From positions 258,001-322,000 of the forward strand of contig JAWZYV010006116.1 in NCBI GenBank assembly GCA_038373885.1: 64,000 nucleotides of DNA. The letters are read 5' to 3'. This document shows positions 59,101-64,000 of this stretch, piece by piece. The position numbers and the translations under genes were made by a program. Each line of letters opens with the position of its first letter. The first letter of the stretch is position 1. The notes below the pieces were generated by a model. The model was not told the DNA's origin. It made no database searches and worked only from the letters and a program-made list of their open reading frames with translations. Origin of the DNA: Cheiracanthium punctorium (Eukaryota > Arthropoda > Arachnida > Araneae > Cheiracanthiidae).

Positions 59101-59934
59101 TGATTTGCCGTTACTCGTTTTAAACGATCCATCAAAGACTACTCGTAATTTCGTTGTTAAACTATTTTCATTTATTATAACGTGATGGGGTAACATATAA
59201 CTTTGGGAAGCTACATCAGATATGAGAGGAGTCATATGACCAAGACTTTGGTACTCTTCCATGAATTCAATATATGTTTGCCTTAATTGTTCATTTGATT
59301 GTAATTTCCTTTCAAGAGAAAAAAATCTCATTAAAGCTCCTTCTTTACTGTCCCCAAGGTTTGAATCTTCTTTAAAAGGTAACTTTACGATGTATCTACC
59401 CTCGGAGTTTCGAGTATGAAATTTGTCAAAAATGGTGTCAGCCAATTCGTCTTCATCATTAGGTTTAACAGGTTTATGGATTGTTTCGCTTTCCCAAAAT
59501 TCCTTTAGATTATATTCAATGTTTGTGAGAGTGTGACATACCACAGATGAATTTTGAGTGGCTGGTGTATTTACACTACCAGACAACAAATGTCCTAACT
59601 TGGTAGGTAATGCGGAGGGTGTACCTTTAGGTCCCAATATGGGAGAACCAGTGACTAAGAATAAGAAAATGTCCGCACCTAACAGAATATCGATCTCACT
59701 TTCCACAAAATATGATGGATCAGCAAGACATAAATTATTTAGATGAGGCCAATCCTGTTTTTTCATATTGAAATTTGGAAGAGATGTTGTGACTTTGTTT
59801 ACTACTAACGCATTCACTTGAAATGTATCTCCTGAGAAATATGGAGAATATTCGAAATTGGTAGAATATAAACATGTTTCAGCATAGATTTCATTTATTC
59901 CCACCAAACGGTGCGTAGTTGGTTTCATCGACAA
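56158..59934 (-). CDS. pol: BEL/Pao pol: protease end, reverse transcriptase, RNase H, integrase
   Basis: 1258 residues from the first ATG, but the frame is open upstream to about 60039 and includes the protease active-site region (Asp-Asn-Gly, codons at 59980-59988). The order is protease C-terminus (IDILLGADIF, 81-90), reverse transcriptase (FSADITKMYRQI, 307-318; TVTYGTACAPYLAIR, 347-361; YVDE, 386-389), RNase H/A17-like region (HGFSDASLKAY, 558-568; PRLELSGAVLLAELV, 601-615; WCDSTIALCWI, 632-642), an integrase zinc finger (H873/H878, C908/C911) and the integrase core D943, D1009, E1059, then a C-terminal DUF5641-like region. The reverse transcriptase box is YVDE instead of the usual YVDD. 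No internal stop. Confidence 0.93.
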   Translation of the reverse strand: MSMKPTTHRLVGINEIYAETCLYSTNFEYSPYFSGDTFQVNALVVNKVTTSLPNFNMKKQDWPHLNNLCLADPSYFVESEIDILLGADIFLFLVTGSPILGPKGTPSALPTKLGHLLSGSVNTPATQNSSVVCHTLTNIEYNLKEFWESETIHKPVKPNDEDELADTIFDKFHTRNSEGRYIVKLPFKEDSNLGDSKEGALMRFFSLERKLQSNEQLRQTYIEFMEEYQSLGHMTPLISDVASQSYMLPHHVIINENSLTTKLRVVFDGSFKTSNGKSLNDVLLKGKKLQTDIFAVLLKFGTFPVAFSADITKMYRQILIASEDKSFQQIFWRESPNEPLKIYTLNTVTYGTACAPYLAIRTIQQLCSDEKGRFPQAAKLAQDHFYVDELLAGADSVDSAKSIIQELLDLMSAGGFELRKWSGSHPEVIAQFPDALKATTFTPLFQEDSSQKILGLVWDLTMDSFQVRAVPSDNVSTKRQLLSIIARTFDPLGFVAPSTIILKIILQDLWKANIGWDDHLPLAILDRWNNFQAEVHYFKEIKIPRYIHVVNSVKIEVHGFSDASLKAYSAVIYLRVICNSFRILLMAAKTRVAPLKAITLPRLELSGAVLLAELVDTFKRAVNFPTHNTYLWCDSTIALCWINNPPTKGNQFVQHRVCKIHSLTSKDSWHHIPGKSNPVDCASRGLYPKQLMEHSEWLNGPQWLIDFDPTSVGVNNPNQDMYDISSDIHFNSSFESTSLVTQLNPFLDLFDRFSSYTRLLRTVAWVFIFYNNSKSDPKTQGPLKAHELDTATKTIVKLLQNDAFHSDIAQLNSNQPLPKSSKLIALNPFLDKEGILRVGGHLRHQQEFTFDQKYPMLLPKHHHFTTLVIRRYHHANLHAGQELVLSLIRQKFWIPDGKSTVRKELRKCIECFKSSAKPITQMMGDLPSARVNPCRAFEKVGMDFAGPISTKCQHTRKSSTFKSYICLFICMSTKAVHLELVSALSSAAFLAAFRRFVARRGYPSHVFSDSGSNFVGASGYLKSLFRIPHDPLIQDYSSQRNISWQFIPPYAPNFGGIREASIKLTKQHLIKTCKTALLNFEELTTLLCQIEAIINSRPLYPLSADPKDFSVLTPGHFLIGGPLLELPEHKSNLISLSFNSSWSLLLQLKDQFWKKWSTSYLNTLQPWTKWMRNNHLLAVGRLVLIKDPIAPATVWKLGRISALHPGADGISRVVTVRTARGTVTRPASQIAFLSLPDVDTESASPPESVRYNRNEIRK

Positions 59935-60013
59935 TTGTAGTCGTTCTGCACAGTATTTTGAAATTAGCGTGTTTTGTGAGCCGTTGTCGATTAATGCCCG
60001 GCAAGTTATTGTT

Positions 60014-61327
60014 TTACCGTTTCTGAGACTTAACTTTAATTATTGCTGTTGATAGCAAAACATGATTCTGTTCTTGCGATTTTGTGTAGCTATTTGCTAC
60101 GGTGCTTACTGACTGAGATTGAGGCACTTGATCATTATTTACATAACTATGCAGTAATGTATGGTGCCTAGCTGCACAATTTTTGCAACTGAATCCTATT
60201 CTGCAATTATCAATTAAATGATTACTTCTTAAACAATTTGTACACAAATGATTATCATTAACGCACTTCCATCTATCATTTATATTCATCGCATGGAATG
60301 TGGGACACTTAAATAACGCGTGATTTTGTTTACATAGAATACAATTATTAAATTTTACTTCATTACTTACATTTTCTCTTTTCACTACAGTATTATGTAC
60401 ATTAGATTTTTTTACTGCGTTATTTACAACTGATTTCGCTTGAACTTTTTTGAATTCCGGTTTAGAAAATTTATTTACTTGTAGACTTCTAGCCTCTTTC
60501 TCAATAAATGATTTAAACGTATCGAGAGACGGACAGCTCTCATTATCCAAAGCCAATTCCCATCGCTGTATCACCGCATCATCGATTTTGGACGTAAGGA
60601 AATTTATTATGATTAAATCCGTAAGAGAGTTAGTTTCCAACCCCAATGTTTTCAGATTTCTCACGGCTTCGTTACAAATGTCAATGACCTCTAAGAGTAA
60701 CTTTGAATTATTTGCTTTCGTTATCTTCATTCTAAAGATTTTATTTATTTGGCTTATTGCCAGCTGTCGTTTGTTCTCATACCTCTGACATAAAATCTCC
60801 CAGCAATGCGTAAGGTTTTCTGGCGTAATTGCGAAACCTCGAATTAATTTTGCTGCATCACCGCGGATACACGACTGAAGATATGTCAGCTTTTCAACAT
60901 CATTTAAAGATTTGTTATCAAGAATATATGATTTAAATATTTCTTTAAACGATAACCACATTTCACTATTTCCGAAAAAATGTGGAACTTCTAATTTGGG
61001 CAACTTTACTGCCAATGAAGATTCTTTTCCTGATGAATTCTCGCTTTTGGTTATTTTAATCGGAATTTTATTTTCGAGGTCAATGACCCATTTTAATAGT
61101 AAATCTTTACTTTTGATATAACTATCAAAATAATCAGCGCTTTCATCTTGGGATAATTCTGTAAAATTCTCTACCAATTCCTTTTCAAACTTTTCTACTT
61201 TGCCTTTTAAAATTCCTATTGCGCGATAATTACTTTCATTAGCCTTTTCTACATTTTTCTCAAATGCACTTATTTCCTTTAATAATAATTCGAATTTGAA
61301 AGAACTCTTAGCTTGCTTAGGAGGCAT
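60014..61327 (-). CDS. gag: BEL/Pao gag with zinc knuckles
   Basis: I start at the ATG at 61327 (MPPKQAKSSF), where the gag-like region begins; the frame is open further upstream into the leader. About 437 residues. The N-terminal half is helical (DUF1759-like; KLPKLEVPHFFGNSEMWLSF and YLQSCIRGDAAKLIRGF are typical). The C-terminus has three Cys/His knuckles: CILCKQNHALFKC, CTNCLRSNHLIDNC and CKNCAARHHTLLH. The frame stops at 60014 and pol continues in the +1 frame, with about 25 bases of overlap. It either uses a frameshift or carries a one-base lesion; most relatives have a single gag-pol frame. Confidence 0.88.
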   Translation of the reverse strand: MPPKQAKSSFKFELLLKEISAFEKNVEKANESNYRAIGILKGKVEKFEKELVENFTELSQDESADYFDSYIKSKDLLLKWVIDLENKIPIKITKSENSSGKESSLAVKLPKLEVPHFFGNSEMWLSFKEIFKSYILDNKSLNDVEKLTYLQSCIRGDAAKLIRGFAITPENLTHCWEILCQRYENKRQLAISQINKIFRMKITKANNSKLLLEVIDICNEAVRNLKTLGLETNSLTDLIIINFLTSKIDDAVIQRWELALDNESCPSLDTFKSFIEKEARSLQVNKFSKPEFKKVQAKSVVNNAVKKSNVHNTVVKRENVSNEVKFNNCILCKQNHALFKCPTFHAMNINDRWKCVNDNHLCTNCLRSNHLIDNCRIGFSCKNCAARHHTLLHSYVNNDQVPQSQSVSTVANSYTKSQEQNHVLLSTAIIKVKSQKR

Positions 61328-61473
61328 TATTACTCTTAATATTTGAGAAACTTCAAACTGACTAAATATAGAATAATATCTTAATGGAAATGTAATAATA
61401 ATACCATGAATAATGAACTGAGTTATTTTCATACACTTAATAAATGTCATTCATATCATTCGATAGTCACTCA

Positions 61474-61488
61474 GGCTGGAACGGACCA
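61474..61488 (-). other. candidate primer-binding site of BEL element
   Basis: On the minus strand TGGTCCGTTCCAGCC begins 6 bases inside the 5' LTR. It begins TGG, complementary to a tRNA CCA end, and 15 bases could pair with a tRNA 3' end. I cannot name the tRNA from sequence alone. Confidence 0.55.
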
Positions 61489-61494
61489 GAAATA

Positions 61495-61749
61495 TGTATG
61501 GAATGAATTTAGAATTGGATTCATTATATGTAGAATATCTAGTATAATATCGAATATAAGTAGGATATCGTGCATAATTATAGAATATGATTATCTTCAT
61601 GATTTAGCTTAGAACTTTGTGAATATAGAATAAGGTAATTGCTTACCTTTCCTTAATTCTAGACACTTCTGAAATCCAACAGGATGAATATGTGAGACAA
61701 TGAGTTAAAGTTGCATGAAATACGCATATGGATAAGTGAATATTGAATT
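61495..61749 (-). repeat. 5' LTR of BEL element, truncated
   Basis: 255 bp matching 55662-55916 with one difference seen (CCTTAATTC here, CCTTGATTC in the other). On the minus strand it starts AATTCAATATTC, not TG, so the beginning of the LTR (11 to 66 bp by comparison with the 3' copy) is missing at the junction at 61749/61750. Confidence 0.85.
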
Positions 61750-61985
61750 GAAGGTTGAGTGATTATTGAATTGAAGGAGAAAAGGTTGAGTGATGCAAAG
61801 ATTAAGGAGGGAGTCTCTGTGAGCCCTCAAATACTCACAGTTATAAAGGACCATGCCTTTGATAAAACATTGGAGAGGGGTAGGTGAAAACAGCCTGGGA
61901 AGCCATCAAAGGTGTGGTACGAAGATTTCTAGGCAACAACAAAGACGAAAACTATCAACAGTTGGTAAAAAAAACTCCTACGAAA
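61750..61985 (+). pseudogene. decayed ORF fragment 3
   Basis: Translation gives RLSDAKIKEGVSVSPQI, then after a frameshift near 61885 AWEAIKGVVRRFLGNNKDEN and YQQLV. This matches a later part of the same uncharacterised protein family as fragments 1 and 2. By memory of that family roughly 200 residues are missing between fragment 2 and this one. A 23-bp stretch (61741-61763) nearly repeats the next 31 bp, with 8 bases missing (TATTGAATTGAAGG...TTGAGTGAT), at the junction with the LTR. Confidence 0.55.
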
Positions 61986-64000
61986 GCTCAGTGACCTTGT
62001 ATTCAATATGCTTCAGACACCTTATTTTCCTCTCCTATATTTATTAAATAGGATGTCTTCCATTTACCTTTGAGTCGATGGGTAGGCTGTTGTGTATCTT
62101 TATCCAGTGGGGTTATGTGTTTCTTGAAAACAAGAGCTAATAATAAAAAGTATCATTTATATATTTGTGTTTTGCGACCCAAAATTAGTAAGAATAGGCT
62201 ATTAAAACCAGGATACAGACAAAAATATTTTTTCTTTCCTAGAGGGATATAAAGGTTCACTTTTTGATGACAGTTTTTGAGACCATTGCAGATATGCTAG
62301 GGCGTAGCCGAGAGGTGGGCCATGAGGACCCTGTCCCCTACCAAAATTTGAATATTTGTTATTTGGATATCAGTAATCACGCCTTTTTGTTAAAATGTTT
62401 AGCTTTTCCACATTTCGGACCCTCCAAGAAATTTTTCCTGGATACTTGTTTGGTTCTTCAAAGTTGTTTTCTTGTTTGGTTCTTTCACCTGCTGCGTTTA
62501 AGCGTACGGAATGAAGTGAAGCGTAAAAAGAATGTAATCACTTCGCTTGTTTATTCAACAGTAGTTTAGTTTTGATTTGGGAATAGGAACGCATTTTCAG
62601 GTACTTGATATGCTTTCGTTAAACTGATATTTAAGTTTGTATTTGATGTAACATTAGAATTTACCTAAAGAAGTGCTGTACTCGTACATTATTTAGTCTC
62701 GTACTCTCTTAATCCTCGTACACTCTTTAAAAAAGTATTGTAGAAAGAGTAAACTTTCTACATTAGTTTGGTATATCAAAAATAATTGCCATGGAATATG
62801 TGATGAAGATCTCGTATTTAGTATTAATTGTCATTTATTTTCAATTTCTTAAGTATAATATATTTTAAATCAAGCATATTAACTTAAATTTTCTTCTTTT
62901 TTTTCCTATACCGGGTTTCAGAATTTTGTATTACGCCTTTTTTCCACATTTTAAATTTAAATTAACTGCTTATTTATCCGGATTTCGTGCTTAATGTATA
63001 ATAATTATGAATAAAAGTAATTCATTGCAAAGTTTATTACGCGTAACTACGTAGAAAACAGAGCTACCTGATGCTTAGTATGCATAGCTACTAAGCTTAA
63101 CTACCTAAAAACGTTTAATGGTGAAATTGAAAATTTTAAGTTTGAATATTACAAAAATATAGATCAATTCAGTAGAATAATGCTAATTTATTAAATATTC
63201 ACACATATTCACCTAAACATTGTTACATAATAAGTTGAAGAAATCCATCAATTTTTTCTGTACAAGATTTCTTGATGATTGCTCAAAAAATTGATCAGTT
63301 AATGCATTAAGTTCTTCATATGAAAGTTATTGGAGGAACAGAAATCACTCAAAACTATTAAAGCTGACATCACTTCATTACTACCAAGCGTTCTTTTGGT
63401 TTGTTTCTGGATATATGTGCACTTATGCGGACAAATTTCCGTTATAAAAACAATATTTTTAATGTGAAAAGTGTGCACTGTATCGGTTTATGTACTTATG
63501 AGGTGTGTACATTTGGTGGTTAACAAAACATTAGATGCATAGGGGAGAAATTCGGGGTTTTCATATCTTGTGCTCTAGAGAGGTTTATGCACTTAAGAGA
63601 TGTTCAAAGCCCTCTTCTGCTGTGAAACGTACCTCATTCTACGTAAGCATAAATCAAGACAGCTGAGTTACACAGTTGAAGAATTGCGCATTCTTTTGAC
63701 AACCCGAAACGGTTCAGTTATTTATGAGTAAGTTATCATAGATCCCATAAATTATGGCATAACGAATCACTAATGATAAAGTAACTTTACTAACATTCCC
63801 TTTTGAGTTTCGACAAAGCACTTTCGCAAAGTGTTGGAAATACGGGAACCCATCACAGAATTCCTCGCCCATCCAAAGATTTTCCCGACCACCAGAAATG
63901 TATCGTTGTATTCAGCAACTGGTATTCAGATCAAATTTTAATATACGTCATCTCTTTCGTACTCTTTCGAATTTATTAAAAACTACTGCGGTGCTTTCGA
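61986..64000. other. non-coding, no recognised gene
   Basis: I see no gene. At about 62299 GGGCGTAGCCGAGAGGTGGG has the look of a hAT MITE end, without a partner. The remainder is AT-rich with short open frames only. Confidence 0.4.

Larger units (their letters stand above)
55662..61749 (-). mobile_element. BEL/Pao LTR retrotransposon
   Basis: A 6.1-kb element read leftwards: 5' LTR, primer site, gag, pol, 3' LTR. The two LTRs differ at about one base over the shared 255 bp, so insertion was recent. Domain order (gag with zinc knuckles, protease, reverse transcriptase, RNase H, integrase) and the diagnostic sequences place it in BEL/Pao. The right (5') end lacks bases present in the 3' LTR and I find no target duplication, which suggests loss of flanking DNA after insertion. 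Confidence 0.93.

Overview
This is a eukaryotic, AT-rich, gene-poor window dominated by transposable elements. The Polinton, BEL/Pao, Tc1 and tRNA-SINE mixture, the short AT-rich introns and the dispersed repeats point to an arthropod, most likely a chelicerate such as a spider. The organism is an inference. I found no convincing intact host gene.

1-22.6 kb holds no supported coding gene. It contains copies of a tRNA-derived SINE, an inverted repeat (3784-4679), a 1.3-kb interspersed repeat starting with a GC-rich head (7073-8352), a hAT-type MITE (13379-13822), CpG-rich GAGACGAGAC blocks and degenerate tandem repeats. 22,636-24,140 is a Tc1-like DD34E transposon with terminal inverted repeats and a TA target duplication; its transposase is broken. 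24-38.7 kb is again non-coding, with two more hAT-type MITEs (one with a perfect 8-bp target duplication), a SINE with an 11-bp target duplication, microsatellites and three more GAGACGAGAC blocks.

38,994-55,435 is the centrepiece: a complete 16.4-kb Polinton (Maverick) with long terminal inverted repeats and a perfect 6-bp target duplication, ATTGAG. It encodes a protein-primed family B DNA polymerase, integrase with chromodomain, packaging ATPase, adenovirus-type cysteine protease, double jelly-roll major capsid protein, minor capsid (penton-like) protein, a pVI-like basic protein and two small proteins of unknown role. The morphogenesis genes and integrase run leftwards in one packed block. 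The polymerase also runs leftwards, from a three-exon gene with C2H2 zinc fingers at its N-terminus. One gene runs rightwards from a divergent promoter region: an AlkB-type 2-oxoglutarate/Fe(II) dioxygenase fused to a PC4-like ssDNA-binding domain and a Cys/His-rich tail. That gene is the most interesting cargo. The polymerase carries two frameshifts and the capsid gene one in-frame TAG, so this copy is either slightly decayed or contains sequence errors.

55,662-61,749 is a 6.1-kb BEL/Pao LTR retrotransposon on the minus strand, with LTRs differing at about one position over 255 bp. The Polinton and the BEL element both interrupt one older decayed open frame (fragments at 38,746-38,993, 55,436-55,661 and 61,750-61,985) related to a family of uncharacterised proteins common in arthropod genomes. 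The BEL right junction shows signs of a later deletion. 62-64 kb holds nothing I can identify.
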